Assembly (NCBI GenBank): GCA_005656395.1
Contig: SRSI01000022.1
Span: forward strand, 1 to 64,000
DNA from: Strongyloides papillosus
Taxonomy: Eukaryota; Nematoda; Chromadorea; Rhabditida; Strongyloididae
Length of the DNA: 64,000 nt
Direction of reading: 5' to 3'
The first letter of the stretch is position 1. Every line of letters starts with the position of its first letter. The position numbers and the translations under genes are program-made. Shown here piece by piece: positions 28,305-40,061 of the stretch. The notes under the pieces are model-generated. The model was not told the origin of the DNA and did not search any database. It saw only the letters and a program-made list of their open reading frames with translations.

Positions 28305-30018
28305 CTATTTAAAAAGTATTTTTTCAATATTGTCCACAACATCATTTGTTAGTTCACTGCTTAGTAGACTTCCAATTGCAGCGATTTGTAGAAATATGTT
28401 AAGAACATATTTTCTATGCACACTATCACTAATAAAAGAGTACATTGAAAATAGGAAAATGTATAAAAATATTAACTTCATTTCGATACTTTGTATGGTC
28501 CAAAGCATTCAAGTTTTCTTAGTTTTCTTGTGAAACATCTACTAATCTTGTTGTTGTCAATTTTGTAGTCGATCATTTCCTTTGATCCGTCTGACAACGG
28601 TGAGACAATAAATTCTTCATTGTTGATATAGAATCCACTAATTAACATGTTTCTCATATCATTTTGAAAGACCCTATACAAGACTGAGTGAAACCAATCA
28701 ACTGTTATCACATAGGGATACATAATGTCGTCAAAGAACATAGGTAGATTTTCCTTATGTCCATGGTAATTGTCAATTATGTATCTATTTCTAAGGACAT
28801 AATTAACGTCGTCTATCATTGAATTTCTTGTCCTTAGAGTGCACCCCATAGCTGATGGATAGACAGCTCTTTTCATTAAAGTTGTTGAAGCTGTGAGACA
28901 CAAAGAACATCCATACATTTGTTTGAAATGCTTCATCCTCAAGAAGTCAGTTTTTGCTATAATGTCTGCAGTAAAGTTGATTACTCGAACATTATAGCAA
29001 ATTTCTTTTCCATTTACAACAGTTGAATCTTTTTCAAATAGTTTAAATTCTAAAACAAATGTCAATAATTAAATTAAAAGTTATAAATTAAATTAACTTA
29101 CTTTTAAAACTTTGTATAATAGCTTCTTCCATTAATTCAAATGGTGGCTTTCCAATTCCATAGTATATTGCTAGTGGAATGTAAAGTTCAAATTTATTTC
29201 TTATTCCTGGTGGCAAATTCAAAATTCTCAACGAAAATAGGAAAATTTGGTAGTCTTTGTTTGTTTTGTTGAAATTTCCTCCATCAAAATGCAGTTGTAG
29301 TCCAATTAAAAAGTTATCCTTATTGACATTGTTCATCATTCTGTAGATTTTTCCACTAATTGTATCCTTAAGATGTGGCGATGACAACGTTTCTTCAGTA
29401 TATGAAACAATCTCCTCTGCATACATTCGGAAAATTTCATCTATTCTTCTTCTTGCATTATATATTACAAATTTTCCATCTGTAAGTTCTTGATATATTG
29501 CTTCGTCCGACAGTGACATGCTTCCTTTTTTAAAATAATTTCTTGTTCCATCTACAGTTACCAGAAGTTTGTTGGGTTGTGGTAGTGCTTTTTTTATTGC
29601 ACTAAAAAATTTTAAACCATAATTTAAATAATACTTACCTTAAATACATTTCGTGCCCTCTATCAGAAACACCACTGCTTCTAAAAAAGAGTAATAAATA
29701 TTAAATATTTTAAATTCAATTACCTTTGCTTTCATTAATTAACTAACAAATTCTTTTAGTAAAACACTTGAGTTTTCATACAATGGAACATCATCATTAT
29801 TGTCATTGTTATTTTCCATTGATACCAAATCCCATCTTTCCATATCTGAATTATCTGAGTTACCATTTTCTATATCCAGTGGAATGTTTTCAATAGTGTT
29901 ATTGGTTTCATCAATCTCTTGTGCTTGTGCTCTGAGTCGTGCTTCAATTCTTTCCCTTTGGAAATTTCAACTAATTTCTTAATATCTTTGTAACTTTTTT
30001 TATAACTGTTAACCATTT
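28305..30018 (-). pseudogene. CACTA-like transposase gene (Tnp2-type), spliced, frame-shifted
   Basis: Start near 30018 (MVNSYKKSYKDIKKLVEI), then an acidic linker in another frame. Small exons are separated by introns with GTAAGT/TTTTTAG borders near 29600-29640 and 29645-29700. The large exon 29519-29088 includes LQLHFDGGNFNKTNKD and YIPLAIYYGIGKPPFELMEE. A 53-nt intron (GTAAGTTAATTT...TTTTAG) joins it in phase to 29051-28478, with VINFTADIIAKTDFLRMKHF, GCSLC and YPYVITVDWFHSV. These are the hallmarks of the invertebrate CACTA/Tnp2-like proteins (the H-x-G-x-x-G-C-x-x-C region is degenerate here). The C-terminal part 28508-28305 lies in another frame after an indel. Dead or assembly-damaged copy. 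Confidence 0.6.
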
Positions 30019-30588
30019 TGAAGAATAAGATTATATAAATTTCATTGGTCAGTAATTGCAAATGAAATATTTCAAATGATAAATTACAAAATGTAGTTTT
30101 ATTATTAATTGTTAATGTTAAAAATTTGATCATTATTTATGATACATTATTTTTGATTATAGATTTTTATCTGATTGTTTAGACTTTCAATTTGTATTAA
30201 GTAAAAAATGTATTACTTTATGTTTTAACAAACCACTTTTTTAAATGAGAAAGTTAAAAATATTTTCAGATTATATATGAAATGCCGTAGTTATTATTTC
30301 AAATGCCATCTAAAATATTGTATTTCGCACGCGTTTTTTTGTATCGTAAATACAACATAAATATATTTCTTAAAATGTTTCACTATTTTGGATTAATTGA
30401 TAACATTAAACATGTATTTTTACATCCTTCTTTTTGAAAATAATTGTATAAGTAGCATATTGCACAAGAATTGTTCATCATTTTACTTTCGTTGTAGCGG
30501 TACAATGATAAGATAATATAAAACGCTTTTATTTATTACTTTAAGACAATTATGGGATAAAGGGACAAAGTTATTAAATCAGGCAACG

Positions 30589-30656
30589 GTACACTGGCCT
30601 TATTGGGCTAGTATGTATTTGCCTCCTTCGTGTTACAGGTAAATACATACTAACCC
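30589..30656. repeat. Imperfect inverted repeat (hairpin)
   Basis: The arm gtacact...gctagtatgtatttgcct is mirrored by aggtaaatacatactaaccc...agtgtac, with a loop of about 8 nt. It lies just left of the second 850-bp repeat. Confidence 0.7.
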
Positions 30657-30685
30657 AAAACGGTTAGTGTACTTTTACCCCTTAT

Positions 30686-31537
30686 ATAGACAGTTTGTCA
30701 CGCTTATATGTTAAAAAAATTAAAAGTCAAGTGATTAAGATTAATTTATAATCAGATAAATTCCATGTATCTCTTTTTTCAAAGAGACAATAATCTAATA
30801 GTATACATTTCTCATCAAAAGCAAATTCGCTTCAGGATGACTTCCTGTATACCAAAAAGAAACAACAACAAATTGAAGTTTATTAGATATGGAGATTAAA
30901 CGCATTAAACTTTGTAAAAATATGCCATAACCAAAGATCTTAAAATAAAATTACCTTTCATATATTAAACACACCAAAATTAATAATTTACCTTAATAGT
31001 ACTGAAGTAATAGCATTAGAATATTTTAGTATTTTACTCATTTTTATACTTTTAACATGTTATTTTTATTTAAGTCTACTTTGTCAAATGTTTTTAACAA
31101 GTGATTGACAAACTTTAGAAATTGTTGCTCTTGAAAATTAAATTTATTAATAAATATGGTAAAAATTACTATTAATCTCAGTAAAACTTAGATTTTATAA
31201 AAATTATCTCTTCAATGTTTTTCTTTCAGTCTTTTACCAATAGTATATTTAGGAAATACTTTTAAATAAGATAGAAGTAAGGTTCAAACGATTGTTTACT
31301 ATTTTTAACACTTACGTTTATGTTATATGTCTAATAGCTTTTAAGTTATTATAGCGTTTAATGTTCTTTGTTTATATTATTATAATAATACTATACAAGA
31401 AGTGTATTTCATAAAAAAAAACAGTTTTAAGTTATTATCAGTTTACAACAACGCAAATCTCAATCTTAAAATATTTATTCAATTAACATAATTTTTTAAT
31501 GAATTTAAAAAATAAATAATTTTATTTTTAAAGTAAT
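30686..31537. repeat. 850-bp dispersed repeat, copy 2
   Basis: Colinear with 26891-27740 in direct orientation. Together they flank the CACTA-like pseudogene. Confidence 0.85.
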
Positions 31538-33328
31538 TTCTTTTATGGCTTTTATTATACATACAAAACTTAGTCATTTCGTATTGACCGATTACTATGA
31601 AAAATAATATAAACCATACGTACATTCTAAAGAACCAATCTCTCAAAATATGTAAAAACGAAGAAACTATTTTGATGTAGCAAAAATAATATTGAAACAT
31701 ATACATTATTCAATGGTATAAATTAAATATATTTTTTTTAAGAATAGGATCATTTCTTTAAAAGTTTTGGCGTCTGTAAAATGTTTACTACAACATATAT
31801 TTTTTAATTACTTTTTTATTAATAAAGTAAATTAATTGTAGTTCAAATTTTATTTTCGTGTTAAAATTCTTAATGAACTCTTAAAACAAAAGAAGGAATG
31901 GATAATTTTGGGAAGATGAGATTTTAACATTTAATTGAATTTATTATATGAGTAGAAAAAATCTTATGTATCGTATATTTTTTTATATCATTTTATATAT
32001 TTATTAACATATTGTAATTTTAGTCCACTAGGGGTATTGAAACTGAGGAAAAGTAAAGGATCTCTGGAAGGTGTTTAAGAGATCATAGGTTTTTAATAAG
32101 TAAGTTAATGAGTTATTTAAGTTAATTTAGTATCCCTAGGTGGCCATTTATTAAAATTTATTAAAATTGATTAAAGTTGTAATTTATTTGTGTAGTAAAT
32201 TTTAGATTTTAGTGGCGAATAGATAGCTTATTCAAAACTTTATTAAAACAAAACCCCTATAATATATAATAATTAAATATATTATGATAAAATAATTAAA
32301 CTGTTAGTAAATTAATTTAATGTCTTTGTCTGTTTACATGATTACATTAACCTCATCATTTTGGTAAATTGTTTATTTTTCTTTTTAGATACTACTCACT
32401 GTGTGAAAAAAATAAAAGGGTTCATTTATCTACTGGGAAGGTCACCAACAAAATACTTTAAATATTTTTCTATAATATAAAAATGAAGGTGTAAACAACG
32501 CCTATAACTTCCCATTATAAAAGGAAAGTTATTACTTACCAAATCAGTCTTACATCTTAATACATCTGTTATCAACATGTTATTTTAATTAAATATACAT
32601 ATTACCTTATTGTTATCTTATATTGACACCATATTTAATAAACTATTAGTAATAACAAGTTAACAAAGGGTACAAATTTCCGATGTACATAAAACGTCTG
32701 ATTGACTAATAAATGCGTTAAAAAACTGTATTTATTAAAGCATAATTTTATAAGAAGCCGTGTTATTGATTAGAACATGCTAATGCTGTAGTAAAACTCG
32801 CAAAATCGATAAATATTAATTAATCTAGATAGAAAAATATTACTGGTTTTTTTATATAAATCTAAAGAAATTCTATTTTTATAAAATTATTTAACTAAAC
32901 ATATTGTTTTATGTTCTTTTTGATTTCATGTTCTATTTTTTAGTTAAAAAATCGATGCTTTGGTTATGATTATAATTCATTAAAGTTAATACAAAGTTTT
33001 TTTAAGACAGATTATGATTAAAGAAATGACAAGAATAAAGTATCAGTAAGAAACGAAGAAGCTATCATATCAAAAAATATATAATATGCGCTAAACTATA
33101 ATTATATTTTTCAAATTATACTACTCTCAATTCTTAGGTAAAATAACTTGTTATAAGAGATTAAAATATTGATCTTAACTAATGCATTGATTTTTTAAAG
33201 TATTTACAATTTTTTAGTAAAGATTCATTTAATTTAATATAGTAAATTGATATAATACGACAAATCTTTTTTATAAACTTCAACATTTAAAATTTTATAA
33301 ACTCAAAACAAAAAACCAAACCCTACAA
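31538..33328. other. 1.8 kb AT-rich, no gene seen
   Basis: No supported frame, RNA gene or shared repeat was noticed. Confidence 0.5.
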
Positions 33329-35180
33329 CACACAGAAAAAAAAAGGACAAATTTTGACAAATCTATCTATAATGCAAAAAAATGTCCCACCATTTTAAAA
33401 AATTGAATATTATTCAAATTTTAAAATTATCAAGCAATAGCAAAAATTTTTAAACAACACAAAATATTGGGTTTTCGCATATATTTTGCCGTTTTTTTAC
33501 AAAGATATATACAGGGTGGGCCAAAAGTCATGACACAGTTGGATGGAACACATTATAAATGTTATAACTTTTTTTGTAGTTGACATATTTAAATGATATT
33601 ATACGCATTTTGTAGAGGATGATTTATAGAATAATATATCACAAGATCGTTCTCAAGAATGATCTTTACGAAAAGTTGTATTAAATTAAATAAAAATGTT
33701 TGTATTTTTGCTTTAAAAGTGCATCTTATTATATTTCAATTAATTAAAAAATAAATGCTAAATGCTGAAAATAGTAGTTAAAAACATTTTTCTTCATAAA
33801 ATGTTTTGTTTTTACAATATTAATTTCCTTCATATATTTAAAATATTTTTTATTGTTGTTATCTCTTTAAGAAATATTCTACTGAAGAACGAACAAAAAT
33901 AGTTCGTGATTGCTACATCAACAGATGTTCAATCGTTACAACTCAAAAATTATTCAAAACCTATTACAATGTGACCCAAGCTTCGTCAAGACATGCATTA
34001 TTAAGTGTTGTAAATCATTCCAAAGAGTTAAATAAAACAATTTAATAAGAGTAATAATTAATGTTTTATAATAAACAAGCTTGTGCAAGAAATTAAATGG
34101 TGATCATTAAAAAGATATCATTTTTCATATATAATTGTGTGAAATATTGACTTATTACGAATTGTATCCATTTGTTTTAAACTTTAAAATAAGTTTAAAT
34201 TGAAAAAAATTAAGAAATATTTTTTTAAATGTAAAATATTAAGAAATTAAAAAACTTTTTTTAAGTTCATTCTTGAGAACGATCTTGTAATATATTATTT
34301 TCTAACAAAATCTCTACAAAATGCTTATAATACCATAAAAATATGTTGCCTACAAAAAAAGTTATAAAGTGTTTTATTTCAACTGTGTCGTGACTTTTGG
34401 CCCACCCTGTATGTTTAACTTTTTAAAATAATGTGACTTTTTTTAATTTTGATATTTTTTATGACATTATGCCTATTTAGATCTTAACTTGTTTTTTTAT
34501 TTTATAAAATATGCTATTAAAAGTCAATTTCGTGTAAAATTATTGATGTTTTAATAAAGATAATTATTCTAAACAATCTATTAACAACAATAAGTTTAAA
34601 AATTTTACAACAATAATAAAGAAAAGCAGTAATTATTTACTCACACAAAGTATTATTAATTAAAAAGCATTATTTTAGTATTCGTTCTTATTTAAATTAA
34701 TATATGTAAAAGTTATTTTTTTACTAGAAATAAAAATCCATATTATTTTATAACTTTTAATAAGTTTGACTTTTAAAGATGATTTTTAAAAGATATTTAT
34801 GAAAAAAATTAAGAGAGTATCAAATGTGAAAATTTCATAAAATACAATTTATAATAATTTAAACTATTGAAAAATATTAAAAAAATGTACTGTAATATGT
34901 TAAAAATGTTTTTTATAAAAGTTTTTGTAATTTTACATAAAATTAAATTTTAATCATATATTTTAAAATGGATTGTAGAAAACAACTTGTTTTCTAAAAT
35001 AAAAATAGTATATTAGAAAAATAGAAACTTATTTTAATAATTGCCTAACTATTGTTTTAATTTTCCATGTACAAAATAATTGTGATAAAATTATTCGCAA
35101 ATAAAGAAAATTTGAATTTTATTTGGTGGGACAAATTTACTACATTTTATGCAAACCTGTGTCTTTTTTTTTTCTGTGTG
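33329..35180. mobile_element. MITE-like element with CACACAG ends, carrying a nested element
   Basis: Left end CACACAGAAAAAAAAAGGAC and right end the complement of CACACAGAAAAAAAAAGACA, with further inverted similarity inward (gtcccacca...). It has no ORF of its own. The right half is related to 55790-56474. The 33512-34409 element is inserted within. Confidence 0.75.
33512..34409 (+). mobile_element. Tc1/mariner-superfamily element with DUF4817-like N-terminal remnant
   Basis: Inverted repeats of more than 100 bp starting CAGGGTGGGCCAAAAGTCAT, flanked by TA (33510-33511 and 34410-34411). The interior near 33875-34010 reads YSTEERTKIVRDCYINR and VTQASSRHALL on the plus strand, resembling the helix-turn-helix start (DUF4817) of arthropod IS630-type transposases. 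The remainder of the transposase is deleted. Confidence 0.8.
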
Positions 35181-36055
35181 AAAGCGTAATAAACAAATGT
35201 TTAATACCCTTTTTAAGCAAGGTATCATGAAAAACATTAAATAAACATACGATATTACGATTTTTAAGTAATCATAAACACTAAAATAACAACAAAAGAT
35301 ATTTATTTTGTCATATATGTCAGTATCTATATTAAAAAAATACTATATATATCATCTAGCAATGTGCGACAACAAATATAGTACAATTGAAATAAAAATT
35401 TTAAAGGTCGTAGAAATTATACAATATTTAAATAGTAAAAAATTATCTAGATCATATACTTCCTTTTTATCAAAAAAAGAGAATATACTTTTTTTTTCAT
35501 CAAAAAAGATAATATTTGCACTTTGCATATACAAAAAAAGTTGACAAAGAGTATTTTCTTGCAAATTAAAGGATAATTCGTGGACATACAATTACAGGAA
35601 AAATATCCCTTTATTTTTAGAAAATATTTTTCTTCAATTTTTCATGTAATAAAGTTTCAAATTTCTTAGTTCAAAAATATATTTAACACTGTTTCATTAA
35701 TTTACATAAAAAATCATCATATATATTTTCCTTTCATTGTTTTACTGAAATTTTAGAATTTCATGCAATAATTTTTTCGTTAATTAAAATTCAGAGAATA
35801 TTTTTGTGTATAATTTCCTAAAGTTTGAAATTATTTTGATTTGTTCTCTATTTGCAAAAAAAAAGTTAAATGAGTTATATCACGATGTTTTAAACGTAAT
35901 TATGGTTAAAATTCAACAATCACAAAAATACTAATATTATAAGTATATAAAAAGTTGATCATAAGAAGATTTTTAGAGTCACCATTTATAATTTATCTAT
36001 TTAAGATACAGTTGTTTTGATCTTATATAATCTTTATATCACATACATTGCTATA
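35181..36055. other. No gene seen
   Basis: AT-rich; overlapping ORFs on both strands at 35308-35591 are low-complexity and not credible. Confidence 0.5.
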
Positions 36056-36224
36056 CACTGAGAAAAATATATTGTGCGGATTTTTGCAGTTGATAGAAAT
36101 TTCGACTTATTTAAATTAATATTTTGCGGATATTTTACTTATAAATAAAAAGTATCTAATTGTACAACAAAATTATAATAATTTGCGGTTGCAAAAATTT
36201 GCGGTAACAAAATTTTTCCAAGTG
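36056..36224. mobile_element. 169-bp MITE
   Basis: Imperfect inverted ends CACTGAGAAAAATATATTG and the complement of CACTTGGAAAAATTTTGTTA, with TA on both flanks (36054-36055, 36225-36226). Confidence 0.6.
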
Positions 36225-36315
36225 TACATAATATCAAATACCAGTAGATATAAGGAAGTTAATAGCTTTATTAAAAATTTATACAAAAATTGTACTTAAT
36301 GTTATTAATAATAAA

Positions 36316-36418
36316 TGTTAGCGTAATATCCAGTGATTTTATTAATATGAATATAATGTACAGTAGCAGTCGGTTGTGCCTCATCATACCAAAGACATTC
36401 GTTATGATATCGCTGACA
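36316..36418 (-). repeat. 3' LTR of element C
   Basis: 103 bp; three transitions against 40062-40164. A short purine stretch, CGGAGGG (36420-36427, minus strand), lies next to it as a possible PPT. Confidence 0.9.
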
Positions 36419-36460
36419 GCCCTCCGAAAATGAAAATGTAAAATAAAATAATAATAAAAA

Positions 36461-38188
36461 TTAACGTCTTAGTTCATTTATATGTCGTGAAAATAATTTT
36501 CCATTTTCATTTCCATCTACCAATTGTAATTGAAATACTTTGGAACCCATACATTTAATAATCTTAGCTCTACGCCACCTAACTCCTGTTTTGAAAAAAG
36601 CATATACCATATCATTAGGCTGAAATCGTGATAACATCTTCATTTTACTCGTTTCTACAGTAAAAGGTAAGACTCTCGATAATTCAAGACCAAAGAATTT
36701 TTCAGCTGCACTAGCTCCAAATGTTTTTTCAAAACGTGCCTGTGACAAGTAAAGAGAAATCGCTAAGTCAGTTTTAACATCGTGATTACGAAGTAAACAT
36801 TTCTTTAAACGTTGGACTTGTCTTTCACAAACACCATTAGCATGTTGACTATTTGCTGGCACCAATATTTTGTTGTTAATGTCATGCAAGCCTTGAAATT
36901 GTGTTCCTTGATCAAAAATGTATGTATCAGGTTTGCCAAAATCAAGTTCAAATTGATGAATAGCTTTCTTTACAGACTCCGACGAGATATCCCTGAGTTT
37001 ATACATAAAAGGAAAGGCACTAAAGGCATCAACTAACAATAAATATTTAGAGTTATTAGAGTCAGAAAGATACACAATATCTCCATGTATATATTGCCTA
37101 GCTTTCGATGCATTCCAAGTTCCATATACTCTTCGTGCTTTCTTTCGTGCTTGTTGACAGAAATCACAATTATCATACAAACGTCGTAATTCAAATTGCA
37201 TAGCTGGAAAGTAAACTTCGTTTTTTGCTTGATTATACATAGAATTGAAACTAGGATGACCATGATGGATCACTTCCAGAAACTTCTCCTGTAAACGACG
37301 TGGTAACATCACTCTCTTCTTGTATAGAATTAATTCGTTATCAAGAATAGTTAAGCGCTTCCTATTACGCCTAAACCATTGCAATTCTTTACTTATTGAT
37401 AATGATTTGAAATTTTGTTGAATTGACACCAACGCTTCTTTGAATACTGGATCATTGACGGTCTCCTCAGCAATTTGTTCTTTTGAAAAATTGGTTAGTG
37501 TTTCTGCAATAACTAATTCTTCATCATTATCGTATTCAGCCTTCGTTCGTTGAATAAGACGGCTTAAAGTATCTGCATGTGCAAATTCTTTGGTGTTACA
37601 ATACATTAATTCGAATTGATATTGTGTAAGTTCATATGCCCATCTCTGAAGTCTAGCAGAAGTTGTTTTACTGATTTCACGAGAATGATTAAAAATAAAC
37701 AACTGTGCTTTATGATCAACTTCTCCTACAAAAGGCTTACCAAAAAGATAATATCTAAATTTTTTACATCCTGTTAAAAATGCTAACCCTTCTTTTTCAG
37801 TCATCGAATACCTCTGTTGTGTTGGCGTCAGAGTTTTTGCAAAATGGGCTATAGTTTCACGTTGACGAGTAACAGGATTTATTTGTTGCAAACATCCGCC
37901 CATACTATGCTCACTAGCATCAGTAGATAACACCAACTTATATTTAGGATTATAAATGTGTAATAAAGTATGATGCATTATAAGTTGAATAATATGTCGG
38001 AAACATCTTTCTAAATTCTGTGTCCAGTGGAACTGTGCATTCTTACGTGTTAAAGCATCCAATGTAGACCGGTATTTGTGTAGTTCAGGAATTGCTATTG
38101 AGTAATGACTAACTAAACCAGTAAATTGTCTTAATTCATTTAAATTCTCAGGAGATCTCAAATTTTGCAAATCCTTAACCCTCTCCAT
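36461..38188 (-). CDS. Element C RNase H and integrase
   Basis: 575 residues, ending TAA. RT connection: ENLNELRQFTGLVSHY. RNase H: LVLSTDASEHSMGGCLQQ near residue 89 and FAHADTLSRL. Integrase: zinc-binding HHGHPSFNSMYNQAKNEVYF (about 308) and CDFCQQ (about 341); core acidic residues in IHGDIVYLSD (about 368), YIFDQGTQFQG (about 427) and VCERQVQRLKK (about 456). The frame is open upstream of this ATG to TAG 38219-38221, directly after the RT motif YLG, so it is one polyprotein with the preceding ORF. Confidence 0.92.
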   Translation of the reverse strand: MERVKDLQNLRSPENLNELRQFTGLVSHYSIAIPELHKYRSTLDALTRKNAQFHWTQNLERCFRHIIQLIMHHTLLHIYNPKYKLVLSTDASEHSMGGCLQQINPVTRQRETIAHFAKTLTPTQQRYSMTEKEGLAFLTGCKKFRYYLFGKPFVGEVDHKAQLFIFNHSREISKTTSARLQRWAYELTQYQFELMYCNTKEFAHADTLSRLIQRTKAEYDNDEELVIAETLTNFSKEQIAEETVNDPVFKEALVSIQQNFKSLSISKELQWFRRNRKRLTILDNELILYKKRVMLPRRLQEKFLEVIHHGHPSFNSMYNQAKNEVYFPAMQFELRRLYDNCDFCQQARKKARRVYGTWNASKARQYIHGDIVYLSDSNNSKYLLLVDAFSAFPFMYKLRDISSESVKKAIHQFELDFGKPDTYIFDQGTQFQGLHDINNKILVPANSQHANGVCERQVQRLKKCLLRNHDVKTDLAISLYLSQARFEKTFGASAAEKFFGLELSRVLPFTVETSKMKMLSRFQPNDMVYAFFKTGVRWRRAKIIKCMGSKVFQLQLVDGNENGKLFSRHINELRR

Positions 38189-38218
38189 AGCCGGTTGTCT
38201 CTTACCCTTTGATATATG

Positions 38219-39364
38219 CTAACCTAAATAATTTACCTCAGTAACGCCAATTTTTGATTTATCCATATTCAAACGAAAATTAAACTCATTCAATCTTTTA
38301 CAAACAGCTAACGTGTATTCTTGTAATTGTTGTCGAGTTTCTGCATAAACCAACAAATCATCAGCATATACCTTCACATTCGGAATTGATGAAACAACAA
38401 ACTGTAAAGCTCTTTGTAACTGCATTGGACTATTTACATAACCAAACGGAACTCGTAAAAATTCATAATTTGCATCCATAGTCGTCAAGATCAATAACTT
38501 ACTTAATTTTGGTGTCACTTTCATTTGAAGAAAAGCAGGCCTCAAATCTAGATGACTATAGTATTTGGCTGTAGCCAAATCTTGTAATAACTGCAATGTA
38601 TCAGGTATATTGAACTTATCTATCTTAACCATTTTGTTAACGCTACCAGAAAAATCACAGCATAAACGAATAGAATCATCTTTAGGAACAATGAGAAGCG
38701 GTGACCCCCACTTTGGTGAATAATCAATTTTTTTTATTATTCCTTCTTCCTCCCACTCAGATAGAGTCTTCTTTACTTTATCTTGATACGGTAAAGGTAC
38801 TATTCTATGGAGGACAAAGATTGGATGTGCATTTTTCTTTAGTTTTACATCTAACTCGAAATGTTTGATACCATCAGGATTCAACTTGGTAGATAAAAGA
38901 TCGGGAAAGGAATCAATGATCAACTGACGAAGAGTGAGATCTTCAACCTGTTGAAATTCAAAAACCTCTTTTTGCTTCAATTTTACAAGTTCCTTTTCTC
39001 TATCTGTCACTAACTTTAAAATGTATCGCCAAACTGTTACTCCTCCTAACAGATTGCGTTGAATATCAACAACATATACCTTGACATTCTTTTGAAAAGC
39101 AACTTCTGCTACAAAATAACCATGAACTCTCACAGAACTACCCGTGCAACTAGATGCTGAGAAGTTGGTTGGTAACAATTTGGGTGACTTTAAATTAGCA
39201 TACGTTGAAAGATTGATACAAGTGACATCAGAACCCGTATCCACTTTCATTAATACATTATCAAAACACGTGTCACAATGAATAGGAATGGTACAAAGAC
39301 GAATTTTATTTAACTCAGACGATAAAAAATCATCAATATTAATATTATTATCATTTAACTCCAT
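38219..39364 (-). CDS. Element C protease and reverse transcriptase
   Basis: 381 residues. Retropepsin DTG near residue 42 (MKVDTGSDVTCINLS). RT: GSPLLIVPKDDSIRLCCDF near 215, YYSHLDLRPAFLQMKV and the catalytic box VKVYADDLLVYAE (YADD near 334). It ends NYLG then TAG 38219-38221, inside the conserved Y/F-L-G-x-x-I-S motif, so the stop interrupts the enzyme rather than ending it. The start overlaps the gag end by 10 bp in another frame. Confidence 0.92.
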   Translation of the reverse strand: MELNDNNINIDDFLSSELNKIRLCTIPIHCDTCFDNVLMKVDTGSDVTCINLSTYANLKSPKLLPTNFSASSCTGSSVRVHGYFVAEVAFQKNVKVYVVDIQRNLLGGVTVWRYILKLVTDREKELVKLKQKEVFEFQQVEDLTLRQLIIDSFPDLLSTKLNPDGIKHFELDVKLKKNAHPIFVLHRIVPLPYQDKVKKTLSEWEEEGIIKKIDYSPKWGSPLLIVPKDDSIRLCCDFSGSVNKMVKIDKFNIPDTLQLLQDLATAKYYSHLDLRPAFLQMKVTPKLSKLLILTTMDANYEFLRVPFGYVNSPMQLQRALQFVVSSIPNVKVYADDLLVYAETRQQLQEYTLAVCKRLNEFNFRLNMDKSKIGVTEVNYLG

Positions 39365-40044
39365 CTCTCTGATCTTTTGAACTTTTTCTTCTTCTTTCTG
39401 AAGGTTTTTTTGTAAAAAGCATCAACTGTTTTTGGTAATAGATTAGACTGAGCTTCAACTTTAGATAGAAACTGTTTGATAAACTCATTACGCTCTAAAA
39501 CTGGATCGGAGGTCATTAAATTTTCTGCAATCTTCTTAGTCTCCGTAAGTAACGGTTCAGCATACATGTTGAGAAGTAAATTTACCATGACATTTGGATT
39601 GAGCTCACCAAATGTATTCTTAAATTCCTGCATTTGTGCGGTAACTTGACCATGTAAAGACGCAACTGATTCAGCTTTATCCAACTTAAGCAACTGACTA
39701 AGAATAGCTACTTTACTCTCTCGTACAGCATATTGTTGCTCCAAGAAAGTTACTACCATTTCCATGTCAGTCGTAGCCAATCTCGTACCAAAAGTTTGCC
39801 TTAAAGTGTTAACTACACTCTCTGATAACCAAGATAGAAGAATAGGTGTCTTCTCTGCTTCTTTAACATGAGATTTCAAATCCGAAAAGACTAGTGCATT
39901 TTTCAACCGAAAAATGTTAAAATCATTTCCGTCAAAAGTGGTTCGACAGACAAGTCTTTTGAGTTTTCCTGATGTTTGCAGCAAATCTATTAGTTGACTC
40001 TTTTTAAGTTTTGGTAAAATGTCGGCATTGTCATCATATGCCAT
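39355..40044 (-). CDS. Element C gag
   Basis: 229 residues, ATG only 17 nt from the 5' LTR. Gag-like helical protein (PILLSWLSESVVNTLRQTFG, MVVTFLEQQYAVRESKVAIL) ending in a Lys/Arg-rich tail (KKTFRKKKKKFKRSERWS) that could replace zinc knuckles. It ends in TAA and overlaps the protease ORF by 10 bp, compatible with frameshift or restart translation. Confidence 0.8.
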   Translation of the reverse strand: MAYDDNADILPKLKKSQLIDLLQTSGKLKRLVCRTTFDGNDFNIFRLKNALVFSDLKSHVKEAEKTPILLSWLSESVVNTLRQTFGTRLATTDMEMVVTFLEQQYAVRESKVAILSQLLKLDKAESVASLHGQVTAQMQEFKNTFGELNPNVMVNLLLNMYAEPLLTETKKIAENLMTSDPVLERNEFIKQFLSKVEAQSNLLPKTVDAFYKKTFRKKKKKFKRSERWS

Positions 40045-40047
40045 TCT

Positions 40048-40061
40048 GCCAGGATCGCCAA
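40048..40061 (-). promoter_or_regulatory. Primer-binding site of element C
   Basis: TGGCGATCCTGGCA on the minus strand, one base from the 5' LTR. It begins TGG, complementary to a tRNA CCA end with G discriminator. The identical 14-mer follows the 5' LTR of element E. Confidence 0.8.

Noticed and set aside
26891..31537. The 850-bp direct repeats as LTRs of one element
   Set aside because: No PBS, PPT or retroelement genes between them; the enclosed gene is a DNA-transposon transposase.
35308..35591. Overlapping ORFs of 78-79 aa on both strands
   Set aside because: Low-complexity Lys/Phe/Ile-rich sequence expected from AT-rich DNA; no start context or homology sign.
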